Source: Aquimarina atlantica (lineage in GTDB: Bacteria; Bacteroidota; Bacteroidia; Flavobacteriales; Flavobacteriaceae). Taken from it: a DNA stretch of 64,000 bases. The notes under the pieces are model-generated. The model was not told the origin of the DNA. It did not search any database and saw only the letters and a list, made by a program, of their open reading frames with translations. The stretch lies in NCBI RefSeq assembly GCF_000626715.1, contig NZ_AQRA01000003.1, forward strand, positions 470,626 through 534,625, read 5' to 3'. Shown one piece after another: positions 1 to 8,879 of this stretch; the stretch's first letter is position 1, and each line of letters begins with the position of its first letter. Made by a program: the position numbers and the translations under genes.

Positions 1-108
1 TTGGTAAGAACAAATTATAGTGGTTCATTAGATTATGGTAACGGAGATTGCGATAATTTAGCTGTATTTACCAATGATAATGGAGAAGAACGTGAGATTC
101 GACTATGA
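1..108 (+). CDS. C-terminal end of a small secreted protein or lipoprotein (partial)
   Basis: The frame is open from the first base and stops at TGA (106-108), giving 35 residues of a gene that begins outside the window. The visible tail contains a YGNGDCDN motif followed by a short beta-like end. The lipoprotein at 48025-48876 ends in a similar way (YGDGTCDR followed by about 20 residues), so this is probably a paralogous Bacteroidota lipoprotein. The function is unknown. A strong hairpin at 135-167 follows. Confidence 0.6.
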   Translation: MVRTNYSGSLDYGNGDCDNLAVFTNDNGEEREIRL

Positions 109-134
109 TCTGTAGGTTTTTGATGTGATTATAT

Positions 135-167
135 AAAAGGGCCCAACTTTAAGCCGGGCCCTTTTTA
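135..167. terminator. Bidirectional intrinsic terminator
   Basis: An AAAAGGGCCC arm pairs with GGGCCCTTTTT around a short loop. There is a T-run on the plus side and an A-run on the other, so it can serve both the partial gene (1-108) and the convergent accD. Confidence 0.8.
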
Positions 168-190
168 TATATAACTAGATGTATTATTTC

Positions 191-1048
191 TTAATTTGCC
201 AAAGGGCGATTTAGAATTAAACTTAGATATAAGTTTATCTTTTGTTTTAGTTCATGTCTAGGAGTTATGAAATCCAGGAAGCCATGTTCTTTTAAGAATT
301 CGGCGGTTTGAAAACCTTCGGGTAATTCTTTTCCTGTAGTATCTCTTACAATGCGTGGTCCTGCAAATCCAATTAATGCTCCTGGCTCTGCAATATTAAT
401 ATCTCCTAACATAGCAAAAGAAGCTGTTGTACCCCCTGTTGTAGGATCTGTACATAATGATATATAAGGTATTCCTGCATCTGCTAATTGTGCTAACTTG
501 GCAGATGTTTTTGCCAATTGCATTAATGATAATGCAGCTTCCATCATACGAGCACCTCCTGATTTGGAAATAATCATAAACGGAATTTTGTGTTTTAATG
601 AGTAATCGGCAGCTCTTGCGATTTTTTCACCTACTACGCTACCCATAGAACCTCCAATAAATGCAAAATCCATACATGCAATAACTAAATCATTGCCACA
701 GGATTTTCCTACCGCTGTTCTTACTGCATCTTTTAAGTTTGTTTTTTCTTGCGCGTCTTTAAGACGGTCAACATATTTCTTTTTGTCTTCGAATTTAAGA
801 GGATCTTTTGAGGTTACACCTTTATCAAGCTCTTTAAATTTATTATCATCAAATAGGATTTCAAAATATTCTTTACTACCTATTCTTACATGATATCCAT
901 CTTCTGGACTTACATAGAAGTTTTTTTCGAGTTGTTCTGCATCTACAATTTTTCCCGTTGGAGATTTGTACCAAAGCCCTTTAGGGACATCCTTTTTGTC
1001 TTCGGTCGCAGTCTGTATACCTTTTTGTGTTCTCTTAAACCAAGCCAT
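191..1048 (-). CDS. accD: Acetyl-CoA carboxylase carboxyltransferase, beta subunit
   Basis: This is the beta half of the carboxyltransferase that moves the carboxyl group from carboxybiotin to acetyl-CoA, giving malonyl-CoA for fatty acid synthesis. It acts in the cytosol with AccA. The 285 residues cover the whole crotonase-like core, with [26 protein letters not shown] and [12 protein letters not shown] as the recognisable blocks. The four cysteines of the N-terminal zinc ribbon of the E. coli type are absent: the aligned positions are Ser29, Gly32, Ser47 and Asp50. Flanking LWYK and HVRI are retained, so the ribbon shape is probably kept without metal. I recall the same in other flavobacterial AccD. 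It sits downstream of fba but behind that gene's terminator, so it is probably transcribed separately. Confidence 0.95.
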   Translation of the reverse strand: MAWFKRTQKGIQTATEDKKDVPKGLWYKSPTGKIVDAEQLEKNFYVSPEDGYHVRIGSKEYFEILFDDNKFKELDKGVTSKDPLKFEDKKKYVDRLKDAQEKTNLKDAVRTAVGKSCGNDLVIACMDFAFIGGSMGSVVGEKIARAADYSLKHKIPFMIISKSGGARMMEAALSLMQLAKTSAKLAQLADAGIPYISLCTDPTTGGTTASFAMLGDINIAEPGALIGFAGPRIVRDTTGKELPEGFQTAEFLKEHGFLDFITPRHELKQKINLYLSLILNRPLAN

Positions 1049-1065
1049 ATAGTTTTATTATAATT

Positions 1066-1101
1066 AAAAAAAGCTGAAACTCATCAAAAGAGTTTCAGCT
1101 T
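1066..1101 (-). terminator. Intrinsic terminator after fba
   Basis: Perfect 11-bp arms (1071-1081 and 1091-1101, AAGCTGAAACT) with a 9-base loop. On the minus strand the hairpin is followed by seven T. It lies between the fba stop and the accD start. Confidence 0.8.
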
Positions 1102-1115
1102 AAGTTTTCAGTCTT

Positions 1116-2183
1116 CTATAATGTATTTACATTATTTAAATCCTCGAATGCCTTTTTAAGACGGTTCTTAAAGGTAATTTCTCCTTCTCGTAACCATTTT
1201 CTAGGATCGTAATACTTTTTATTAGGTTCTTCTGATCCATCAGGATTACCTATTTGTGTCTTCAGATATTCAATATTATTGGTCATGTAATCGCGAATAC
1301 CTTCATTAAATGCAAATTGCAGATCGGTGTCAATATTCATTTTAATAACTCCGTATCCAATTGCTTCTCTTATTTCTTCAACAGTAGAGCCACTTCCTCC
1401 ATGAAATACAAAATCGATGTGGTTATGTTCGACTCCATATTTTTGTGAGATAAACTCTTGAGAGTTTTTAAGTATTTTAGGTGTTAATTTTACATTACCT
1501 GGTTTGTATACACCATGCACATTACCAAAGGCTGCTGCTACAGTAAATTTATCACTTACTTTGCTTAACTCTTCATAAGCATAGGCAACTTCTTCTGGTT
1601 GTGTATATAGTTTAGAATCATCTACATCGCTATTATCTACACCATCTTCTTCGCCACCAGTAATTCCTAGCTCAATTTCTAGGGTCATACCCATTTTGCT
1701 CATACGAGCCAAATATGCTGCACAGATTTCGATGTTTTCTTCGATTGGTTCTTCAGATAAATCGATCATATGTGAACTATACAATGGTTTTCCGGTTTCT
1801 CGATAAAATTCTTCTCCGGCATCTAATAGGCCATCGATCCAGGGAAGTAGTTTTTTTGCACAGTGGTCAGTATGCAAAATTACTGGTACTCCATAGGCTT
1901 CAGCCATTAAATGTACATGTTTGGCACCTGCAACTGCTCCTGCTATTGCGGCCTTTTGATCTTCATTAGATAGGCCTTTTCCAGCATTAAACTGTGCCCC
2001 TCCGTTAGAGAATTGAATAATTACAGGAGAATTTAACGCTGCAGCAGTTTCTAAAACTGCATTAATCGAATTAGAACCGATTACATTAACTGCAGGTAAT
2101 GCAAAAGCTTTCTCTTTTGCATATTTAAAAATTGCCTGGACTTCGTCTCCTGTAGCAACTCCTGGTTTGATGTTGTGACTCAT
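1116..2183 (-). CDS. fbaA: Class II fructose-bisphosphate aldolase
   Basis: This enzyme cleaves fructose-1,6-bisphosphate to dihydroxyacetone phosphate and glyceraldehyde-3-phosphate in glycolysis, and runs in reverse in gluconeogenesis. The 355-residue length matches the long (class IIA, E. coli FbaA-like) form. Visible motifs are the zinc-site region HTDHCAKK, the acidic EIELGITGGEEDGVD segment, HGVYKPGNV with a metal histidine, and the phosphate loop FHGGSGS. The start is ATG at 2183, about 25 bases from a TAnnTTTG box on the minus strand. It is probably monocistronic, ending at the hairpin at 1066-1101. Confidence 0.95.
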   Translation of the reverse strand: MSHNIKPGVATGDEVQAIFKYAKEKAFALPAVNVIGSNSINAVLETAAALNSPVIIQFSNGGAQFNAGKGLSNEDQKAAIAGAVAGAKHVHLMAEAYGVPVILHTDHCAKKLLPWIDGLLDAGEEFYRETGKPLYSSHMIDLSEEPIEENIEICAAYLARMSKMGMTLEIELGITGGEEDGVDNSDVDDSKLYTQPEEVAYAYEELSKVSDKFTVAAAFGNVHGVYKPGNVKLTPKILKNSQEFISQKYGVEHNHIDFVFHGGSGSTVEEIREAIGYGVIKMNIDTDLQFAFNEGIRDYMTNNIEYLKTQIGNPDGSEEPNKKYYDPRKWLREGEITFKNRLKKAFEDLNNVNTL

Positions 2184-2208
2184 AATTTAGTTTTGGTTTA
2201 TAAGGCTA

Positions 2209-2216
2209 CAAAAATA
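2209..2216 (-). promoter_or_regulatory. Putative -7 box (TATTTTTG) of fba
   Basis: TATTTTTG read on the minus strand matches the Bacteroidota TAnnTTTG -7 consensus. It lies about 25 bases before the fba start. No clear -33 element was seen. Confidence 0.45.
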
Positions 2217-2367
2217 GTAAAATTATACGGAAACCGATAGGATTAAAATAATCATTAAAAGGTGTAGAGTTGTGGCGGTTTTAATTATCATGATTATTGG
2301 TTTTTTTACAAAAATGAGATATGTGAATGGTTTATGTTTTAATTAAGCTACCTAAAATATAAATGAA

Positions 2368-4962
2368 TTAAAAAGGATAATTAATCCCAAAATTATAAAC
2401 AGCTTCAGAGAAGTTGTATCCTTTAAACCATCGTTTATCCTGATCTCTTGCTGGATTAAAAGTCTTAAATCCGATATCAAGCCTTAAAACGAAGAAATTG
2501 AAATCATATCGAAACCCGAAACCACTTCCTACAGTCATTTCTCGTATATCATCTAATTTTGAAAATGTAGCATCTTCTTCTTCTACATTATCCAGAACAT
2601 TCCATATGTTTCCGGCATCAATAAATAAAGCTCCGTGTAATGACCCGAGAATTTTGTATCGGTATTCTGCATTTAGCGCAATTTTCATATTGGCTTCATT
2701 AAATTCATCTCTTCCGCCGGTACTTCCAGGCCCCAGATCATATACCAGCCAAGCTCTATTGTCATTAGGTCCGCCACCAAAAAAACTTCGTGCAAAAGGA
2801 ATACTATTAGAGTTACCATAAGGAAGAGCAATTCCTCCAAACGCTCTAAAAGCAACTACATTTTTTCTTCCCAGATCCCAATGTTTTATATAATCTAGTT
2901 CTGTTTTTGCATATTGAGAAAATTCTACACCAAATACTTCAAAACGTTTATTCGAATTTTCTTTTAATCCCGATATGTTCGAAATAGCACTTAATACATT
3001 ACCTGCTAATTCGATTTTAGCTCTAAATCTCGAGTAATTTTCATCATAAAGATTTTCTCTATTATTCTTTGTGTATGTATAACTCGACGCAAAAATTAAG
3101 TTGTCTTCTGTTAATCTTACTTTTCTTTCATTGATATTTCGAATCTCCTGTAATTGCTCCGGTGTTAAATCGGGATCAGGTGAAGCACTTAAGGACTGTG
3201 CTATAAAACCATTTGCTCCACTAGGTATGTGTAATACAGCATTTTCTATATTTAGAGTGCCTGTATTTGGTTGAGAAAAGAATGGTGAATCTGCTTCAAG
3301 AACTCTTGTAGCAATATTATTTAGCCTGTTAAATGAAGTGTTATAAATGTTAAAATAATTACTGGTGTTTAGGTTTCTAACATATTGTATGTTAATAAGA
3401 TCAAATTGATTGGTTAAGATATTGCTGGGTTTCCATCGATAATTAAATACTCCTGTAGCATTTTGTTTGTCAAGACCGATATTTTGCTGAACATTCATTC
3501 CGAAAATAAGATTAGTGGTCGGTGACATGTATTTTGGAATAATTTTATTGGTTCTAAGCGGGAAAAGTATTTTTGGAAATGATAGTTTTACGTCTGCTCC
3601 TACTTCTGATATATTAAAGAATTTTTGACCCCCATCTACCGCATCACTAGAAGATCCAATACTTCCTCGGGCTGATATTTCTAAAATTTCGGCACCTCCA
3701 AAAACATTTCGTATTAAAAGAGATCCTCCGAAACCAATACCAAAAGCTTGAATATTTGAAGTTGATACATCAAAATCGATATTTGTACTGTATTTTTTTC
3801 TTGGAGTTAATAAGATACTAGCGATAAGATTTTCTCCAGAAGGATCGTCGGGATCAATCTCATAATTTATGTTAGGGTATTTAAATGTTCTTAAATTATT
3901 AATTTGATTATAAGTATTTGTACGGTCTTTATCTCTAAAGATTTCGCCAGGAGTGATAAGGACAGAATTTGTAATTGCCTTACGGGTATATTTTATTTTG
4001 TTATATCCATAAATATTATACCCTTTGTAAAAAGTGCTATCCTTGGGTTTTTGATTTCGATTTTGATATGAATAATCGGTAAAAATATTCACTTTACTTA
4101 TTTTATGAACCTTAAAAGGGGTTCTGGCAGTAGAGTCGCCATAGGTAATCGCACGATTCTTTATGAGTAAATTTAGATTTACCTTGTGACCTGTATTAAT
4201 TGTATCAGCATCAAATTTTATAAATTCTTTTTCGAAGTGATAGAGTCCAGAATTTCGGTATAATGATGTTAATCTTTCTCGTTCTGCTTCTATATCCAGA
4301 GTTTTGTATTGCTTTCCTGAAACGATTGTAGATTTTTCAGTATTAAGTTTGTATATCGAATCTGCAACTTTGGATTCTATTCTGGTATTAAGTGAATCAA
4401 TAAAATAGGGTTGGTGTGGTTTTACATAATAATCTACCGTTGCAGTTTTGTTATCTTCGGTATTAATTTTATAATCTGCTTCAATATTAAACCAGCCGTT
4501 ATTCCAGTAATAAGCCTGTAATCTTTTTATAGATCGTTTTACTTTTGATTCATCGATAATAGAAGGAGGTTCTCCTGTACTTTTAAGCCAGTCATTAATA
4601 CGTGATAACCCTACACCTAATCTATTTACTTGTTTTTTTGAAAGAAATCTGGTGAGTCGTTTTTCTCGTTTGGGTTTTCTTGTTAACCAATCCTGATACA
4701 AAGAATCCTGATTTACGCTGGCTAAATTATATATGTGAAGCCTAATAGGGATTCCTAATAGTTTAGTATTAGGTTTTTGGTATAATTGATCGTATAGTTT
4801 AGGATTCTTAGTTTTGGCACTATCAACATAAATTTGATTTTTTTTCAAAAGATATTCGCTCTCGGGAACTCTCTTTACCGCATCACACGAAAATAAAAAG
4901 GTGCTAGTTAAGGTAATTAATAATATTTTTGTCAGAAAGTGTTTCAACCTGTATTCATTCAT
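2368..4962 (-). CDS. tamL: TamL-type outer-membrane assembly lipoprotein (BamA/TamA family)
   Basis: This 864-residue protein has a lipoprotein signal ending in FLFSC (Cys26), then POTRA-like segments (about residues 90-390) and a C-terminal beta-barrel (about 400-864) that ends in an aromatic residue. The early motif VPESEYLLKKN is typical of the lipidated TamA relative called TamL, which in Bacteroidota replaces TamA and partners TamB. The expected role is insertion or export at the outer membrane. The barrel part includes FGFRYDF and ARSFFGGGPNDNRAW, seen in Omp85 proteins. No tamB gene follows here. It is divergent from the rRNA methyltransferase with a 23-base gap, and a TATTTTTG box at 4968-4975 sits just before the start. 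Confidence 0.88.
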   Translation of the reverse strand: MNEYRLKHFLTKILLITLTSTFLFSCDAVKRVPESEYLLKKNQIYVDSAKTKNPKLYDQLYQKPNTKLLGIPIRLHIYNLASVNQDSLYQDWLTRKPKREKRLTRFLSKKQVNRLGVGLSRINDWLKSTGEPPSIIDESKVKRSIKRLQAYYWNNGWFNIEADYKINTEDNKTATVDYYVKPHQPYFIDSLNTRIESKVADSIYKLNTEKSTIVSGKQYKTLDIEAERERLTSLYRNSGLYHFEKEFIKFDADTINTGHKVNLNLLIKNRAITYGDSTARTPFKVHKISKVNIFTDYSYQNRNQKPKDSTFYKGYNIYGYNKIKYTRKAITNSVLITPGEIFRDKDRTNTYNQINNLRTFKYPNINYEIDPDDPSGENLIASILLTPRKKYSTNIDFDVSTSNIQAFGIGFGGSLLIRNVFGGAEILEISARGSIGSSSDAVDGGQKFFNISEVGADVKLSFPKILFPLRTNKIIPKYMSPTTNLIFGMNVQQNIGLDKQNATGVFNYRWKPSNILTNQFDLINIQYVRNLNTSNYFNIYNTSFNRLNNIATRVLEADSPFFSQPNTGTLNIENAVLHIPSGANGFIAQSLSASPDPDLTPEQLQEIRNINERKVRLTEDNLIFASSYTYTKNNRENLYDENYSRFRAKIELAGNVLSAISNISGLKENSNKRFEVFGVEFSQYAKTELDYIKHWDLGRKNVVAFRAFGGIALPYGNSNSIPFARSFFGGGPNDNRAWLVYDLGPGSTGGRDEFNEANMKIALNAEYRYKILGSLHGALFIDAGNIWNVLDNVEEEDATFSKLDDIREMTVGSGFGFRYDFNFFVLRLDIGFKTFNPARDQDKRWFKGYNFSEAVYNFGINYPF

Positions 4963-4985
4963 TGATTCAAAAATACACTATTTGT

Positions 4986-5717
4986 ATGGTTAGCAAAAAC
5001 CAAAAGAAACTAATAAAGAGTTTATATCAAAAAAAGTACCGAAAACAACATGGATTGTTTGTTGCAGAAGGCAAAAAAGTGATTAAAGAGTTACTTGCAG
5101 CTGATCTTAAGCTTCATTCTCTCTTTACATTAGAAGTTGGAATCTTTGATGTTTCTACCACCTTAGAGTATGATATTACAGAGGAAGAATTAAAACAGAT
5201 TAGTTTTTTAACGACTCCGCAAGTTGCATTGGCAGTGTTTCATATCCCTGAAGTAAAAAAAACAAATCCAAACGGTTTGGTTTTAGCATTAGATGATATT
5301 AGAGATCCCGGTAATTTAGGGACGATAATTCGTCTTTGTGATTGGTTTGGGATACAGGATTTGGTGTGTTCTTTACAAACCGTAGATTGTTATAATCCCA
5401 AAGTGATACAAGCTACAATGGGATCTATTACAAGAGTAAATATTAGTTATGTGAACTTACAGGATTTTTTAACTTTAGAATCACCAAATTCGAGGATTTT
5501 TGGCACTTTTATGAATGGAAACTCTATTTATACAGAGAAATTGCCCAAAGATGCTATAGTTATAATGGGTAATGAAGCAAACGGAATTTCTGAAGATATC
5601 CAGAATCTTATTAAAGATAGGATAACGATTCCACAATTTGGATCAGATCAAAAGACAGAAAGCCTTAATGTTGCTACTGCAACAGCTATTGTTCTTAGTG
5701 AATTTAGAAGATCTTAA
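4986..5717 (+). CDS. TrmH/SpoU-family rRNA 2'-O-methyltransferase
   Basis: This SPOUT-class enzyme uses S-adenosylmethionine to methylate ribose 2'-OH groups, most probably in 23S rRNA. Its 243 residues show an N-terminal substrate-binding part and the three knot motifs: DPGNLGTIIRLCDWFG (N-x-G-x-x-x-R), VIMGNEANGIS and SLNVATATAIVLSEF. I place the start at the ATG at 4986 (MVSKNQKK), because upstream codons would run into the divergent tamL start region. The exact target nucleotide cannot be told from sequence, so no symbol is given. Confidence 0.9.
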   Translation: MVSKNQKKLIKSLYQKKYRKQHGLFVAEGKKVIKELLAADLKLHSLFTLEVGIFDVSTTLEYDITEEELKQISFLTTPQVALAVFHIPEVKKTNPNGLVLALDDIRDPGNLGTIIRLCDWFGIQDLVCSLQTVDCYNPKVIQATMGSITRVNISYVNLQDFLTLESPNSRIFGTFMNGNSIYTEKLPKDAIVIMGNEANGISEDIQNLIKDRITIPQFGSDQKTESLNVATATAIVLSEFRRS

Positions 5718-5727
5718 CTAAGTAAGA

Positions 5728-6435
5728 TTATTGAAACGTGAAATTTATAAAAATCCCTCTTGTCGACATTTTATCAATAGTCGAGGTATAGGGGCTGTTA
5801 GGATCATTATCTTTTACCAATTCATCAGACATAGCAAAAACTCCTCGTATAGATGGAGTAAATTTGAAATAGTATAAATATAAATCTACACCAAAACCAA
5901 TTTCATAATAATTAGTATTGGTTTTCATTCTAAATTGTCCTACGCTATTATCATCGGGATTATCTTCATTACTAGATAAGTTCATAGAGGTAGAAACACC
6001 TCCGATAATAAAAGGCTTGATGTTATTGATTCTTTTGGTCGATACCTTTAACAATAACGGTACATGAACGTATGTTGATTTAACTTCTCGTACAGATTCA
6101 AAATCAGAAGTGAATTGAGGGTTCGAAAATCTTAGATTTCGAGTGTTAAAAGTAACCATAGGTTCTAATCTAAGATCAAAATAATCATTTAACCTTAAAT
6201 TCCCTAAAAGACCTACACTAAAACCAATAGACTCATCATGTATGATATCGGTTTCTGGGGCATCAGTTGTATAATCAAAATTAAAATCATAAAGGTTAAA
6301 TCCAAGAATATAGCCATAGCTGAATCTTGGTTTATCAAAGTTCTGAAGGTTTTGTACCTTTTCTTTAGAAAATAACTGTGCATTCATGTTTTGAGCACAT
6401 ATTAAAACAACTATTAAGATAAATATTCTTTTCAT
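5728..6435 (-). CDS. porT: PorT-type outer-membrane protein of type IX secretion
   Basis: This 235-residue predicted beta-barrel has an N-terminal signal peptide (cut after about NMNAQ). Its early segment, VQNLQNFDKPRFSYGYILG, is characteristic of flavobacterial PorT/SprT. PorT is required for type IX secretion and gliding in Flavobacterium and Porphyromonas. The gene lies 54 bases downstream of ubiE on the same strand, an arrangement common in flavobacteria, and is probably co-transcribed with it. It is convergent with the rRNA methyltransferase. Generic PorT-fold proteins are common, so the specific assignment rests on the N-terminal motif and the neighbour. Confidence 0.85.
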   Translation of the reverse strand: MKRIFILIVVLICAQNMNAQLFSKEKVQNLQNFDKPRFSYGYILGFNLYDFNFDYTTDAPETDIIHDESIGFSVGLLGNLRLNDYFDLRLEPMVTFNTRNLRFSNPQFTSDFESVREVKSTYVHVPLLLKVSTKRINNIKPFIIGGVSTSMNLSSNEDNPDDNSVGQFRMKTNTNYYEIGFGVDLYLYYFKFTPSIRGVFAMSDELVKDNDPNSPYTSTIDKMSTRGIFINFTFQ

Positions 6436-6489
6436 CTAAATTAAAATTAACCTTTTAATGGTTTAACCCTCTCCTTTATTACGGTACTA

Positions 6490-7218
6490 TTATTTTGTAG
6501 CTGTATAAATTGTAGCAACACCAAAAGTTTGTGGGTTATCTTTGACTTCTATAAACCCGATTTTTTTCAAAATATTGTTGAAGGCTTCTCCATAAGGAAA
6601 AGCAGCAGCACTTTCACTTAGATAAGAATAAGCAGATTTATCCTTGGAAAATAACTTACCAACAAGCGGTAATATTGTTGTCGAATAAAACTTGTATCCT
6701 TGTTTATATGGGGTTTTTGTAGGGATAGAAGTTTCTAAAACTACAAAAATACCTCCAGGTTTAAGGACCCTAAATACTTCTGAAAGTCCTTTTTCTAAAT
6801 TTTCAAAATTTCGTACCCCAAAAGCTACAGTTATCGCATCAAAATAATTTTCATCATAAGGAAGATTTTCACTATCTCCTTGTACCATATTAATAATGGT
6901 ATCTAATTTTTTTATTGCGATCTTTTGCCTTCCAACTTCTAACATTCCTGTAGAAATATCAAGACCAATGATTTCTGATGCCCCTGTTTTTGATAGATTT
7001 ATAGCTAGATCACCAGTTCCTGTAGCAACATCCAAAATTCTTTTTGGATTTGTTTTGCTAACAAGTTTTACTACTTTTTTACGCCATTTTACATCAATGC
7101 CAAAAGAAATAACACGATTTAACCCGTCATAATTCTCTGAAATAGTATCAAACATCTCGGCAACCTGCTCTTTTTTAGACCTGGTCTTATCTTTATATGG
7201 AGTTATTTTTTCTGACAT
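6490..7218 (-). CDS. ubiE: Demethylmenaquinone methyltransferase
   Basis: UbiE/MenG performs the last step of menaquinone synthesis, the S-adenosylmethionine-dependent C-methylation of demethylmenaquinone. Motifs seen are the N-terminal [20 protein letters not shown], the SAM-binding [12 protein letters not shown], and [12 protein letters not shown]. The product is 242 residues. The ATG at 7218 ([10 protein letters not shown]) is preferred over the upstream in-frame TTG, because a TATATTTG box at 7234-7241 sits directly ahead. Menaquinone is the likely quinone for the Na+-NQR encoded later in the window. Confidence 0.95.
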   Translation of the reverse strand: MSEKITPYKDKTRSKKEQVAEMFDTISENYDGLNRVISFGIDVKWRKKVVKLVSKTNPKRILDVATGTGDLAINLSKTGASEIIGLDISTGMLEVGRQKIAIKKLDTIINMVQGDSENLPYDENYFDAITVAFGVRNFENLEKGLSEVFRVLKPGGIFVVLETSIPTKTPYKQGYKFYSTTILPLVGKLFSKDKSAYSYLSESAAAFPYGEAFNNILKKIGFIEVKDNPQTFGVATIYTATK

Positions 7219-7233
7219 TAAAAAAAATTTAGG

Positions 7234-7241
7234 CAAATATA
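7234..7241 (-). promoter_or_regulatory. Putative -7 box (TATATTTG) of ubiE-porT
   Basis: It matches TAnnTTTG on the minus strand, 15 bases before the ubiE ATG. This implies a very short leader and decides the start codon. Confidence 0.45.
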
Positions 7242-7419
7242 CATTTTTGATATTGAACTCATCCTGAGTTTTGTTGATTAAGCAAAAAAATGTGATTTTG
7301 TTCTATAATAAAGGTTTTGTAAACTATAATCTTTGATTACAGAATGATAAAAAATGATATCAGAATTATCAGAATTGAAGTTGAAGATCATCAAATTTTA
7401 CCAGTTAGTCAATTTACAT

Positions 7420-7427
7420 TATCTTTG
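7420..7427 (+). promoter_or_regulatory. Putative -7 box (TATCTTTG) of trkA-trkH
   Basis: It matches TAnnTTTG on the plus strand about 100 bases before trkA. No convincing -33 TTTG was found. No other feature was recognised in 7242-7528. Confidence 0.4.
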
Positions 7428-7528
7428 TACGCTTTTATATTCTAAGACATTACTTCTGGTTATTTTGAAGTGTAGTATTTAGTCTTAGTTTGATTTTATC
7501 TTTAGATGGAAAACAATAAACAAAACCA

Positions 7529-8878
7529 ATGAAAATCATAATCGCCGGAGCTGGTGAGGTAGGATTTCATTTGGCGAAATTACTCTCGTTTGAATCCCAG
7601 GACATTACTCTTATAGATACAGATAAGGAATGTCTTAATTATGCAGATACTCACCTTGATATTAGAGTTATTAAAGGAGATTCTACTTCAATTGCTATTT
7701 TAAAAGAAGCAAGAGTAGACAATGTAGATATGGTAATTAGCGTTACCTCTAGCGAAACGACCAATATTACAATATGTGTATTGGCAAAACAGCTTGGAGC
7801 TAAACGCACTATAGCCAGGATTTCTAATACAGAGTTTATAGAAAATAAAGAAGAAGTAGGATTTATTAAATTTGGTATCGATGAGCTCATTTCTCCAGAG
7901 GCCCTGGCAGCTAGTGAAATAGAATTGTTGCTTAGTCAATCGGCATTTCATGGGAGTTACGAATTCGAGAATGGTGCACTAACGATGGTAGGAACTACCT
8001 TATCTAAAGAAGCATTATTTGTTGGTAAAACGGTGAGACAAGCAGCAGAGGTGTTTCCAGAATTACACTTTATGCCTATCGCAATTCAACGCTCCGGAAC
8101 TCAATATACATTAATTCCTAGAGGAGATACTACTTTTAAAGAAGGAGATCAAGTGTATTTTGTAACTTCTAAAGGTGGAGTAGAAGAGTTGTATAAGCTA
8201 ACCGGAAAAGTTAAAGAGCAAATTAAGAATGTAATGATCCTGGGAGGAAGTAAGATTGGTTATAAAACTTCTCGAGACCTATGTGATCATAAATTTAGAG
8301 TAAAACTTATCGAGAAAGATAGAGAGAAGTCTTTTGATCTTGCCGATGAACTACCTAATGCTTTGATTATTAATGGTGATGGGCGAAATGTAGAACTATT
8401 ACAAGAAGAAGGTATTGATGGCATGGATGCCTTTATAGCGGTTACAGGTAACTCTGAAACCAATATAATGTCTTGTCTGGTAGCCAAATCTAAGGGAGTG
8501 AGAAAAACTATTGCATTAGTAGAAAACATGGATTATTTCCAACTATCTCATTCTATAGGTATAGATACTTTAATTAATAAGAAGCTTCTGGCTGCAAACA
8601 ATATTTTTAGATTTATTAGAAAAGGTGAGGTTGTAGCAATGACCAAGCTGAATAATATGAATGCTGAGCTGTTAGAGTTTGTCGTTAAACCTTCTTCAGA
8701 AGTAAGTGATAATTTAATCAAAGATTTAGATTTTCCTCGTTCTGCTATAATTGCCGGGGTTATTAGAGATGAAGAAGGAATGATCCCATTGGGAGATTTT
8801 TATATTCAGGCCGGAGACCGGGTCGTGGTATGTTGTTTACCAAAATCTATCAAGAAAATAGAAAAGCTTTTCCTTTAA
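7529..8878 (+). CDS. trkA: Trk potassium uptake regulator TrkA
   Basis: TrkA is the cytosolic NAD(H)/nucleotide-binding gating subunit of the Trk potassium transporter. The 449 residues form two tandem RCK units, each a Rossmann domain (IIAGAGEVGFHLAKLL near residue 3 and VMILGGSKIGYKTSRDL near residue 233) followed by a TrkA-C domain. This is the classical full-length architecture. The stop is one base from the trkH start, so the two form a tight operon. Confidence 0.95.
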   Translation: MKIIIAGAGEVGFHLAKLLSFESQDITLIDTDKECLNYADTHLDIRVIKGDSTSIAILKEARVDNVDMVISVTSSETTNITICVLAKQLGAKRTIARISNTEFIENKEEVGFIKFGIDELISPEALAASEIELLLSQSAFHGSYEFENGALTMVGTTLSKEALFVGKTVRQAAEVFPELHFMPIAIQRSGTQYTLIPRGDTTFKEGDQVYFVTSKGGVEELYKLTGKVKEQIKNVMILGGSKIGYKTSRDLCDHKFRVKLIEKDREKSFDLADELPNALIINGDGRNVELLQEEGIDGMDAFIAVTGNSETNIMSCLVAKSKGVRKTIALVENMDYFQLSHSIGIDTLINKKLLAANNIFRFIRKGEVVAMTKLNNMNAELLEFVVKPSSEVSDNLIKDLDFPRSAIIAGVIRDEEGMIPLGDFYIQAGDRVVVCCLPKSIKKIEKLFL

Positions 8879-8879
8879 G

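Noticed and set aside
2498..2821. 107-codon plus-strand frame inside tamL
   Set aside because: It is antisense to a strongly supported gene, without motifs or a promoter box.
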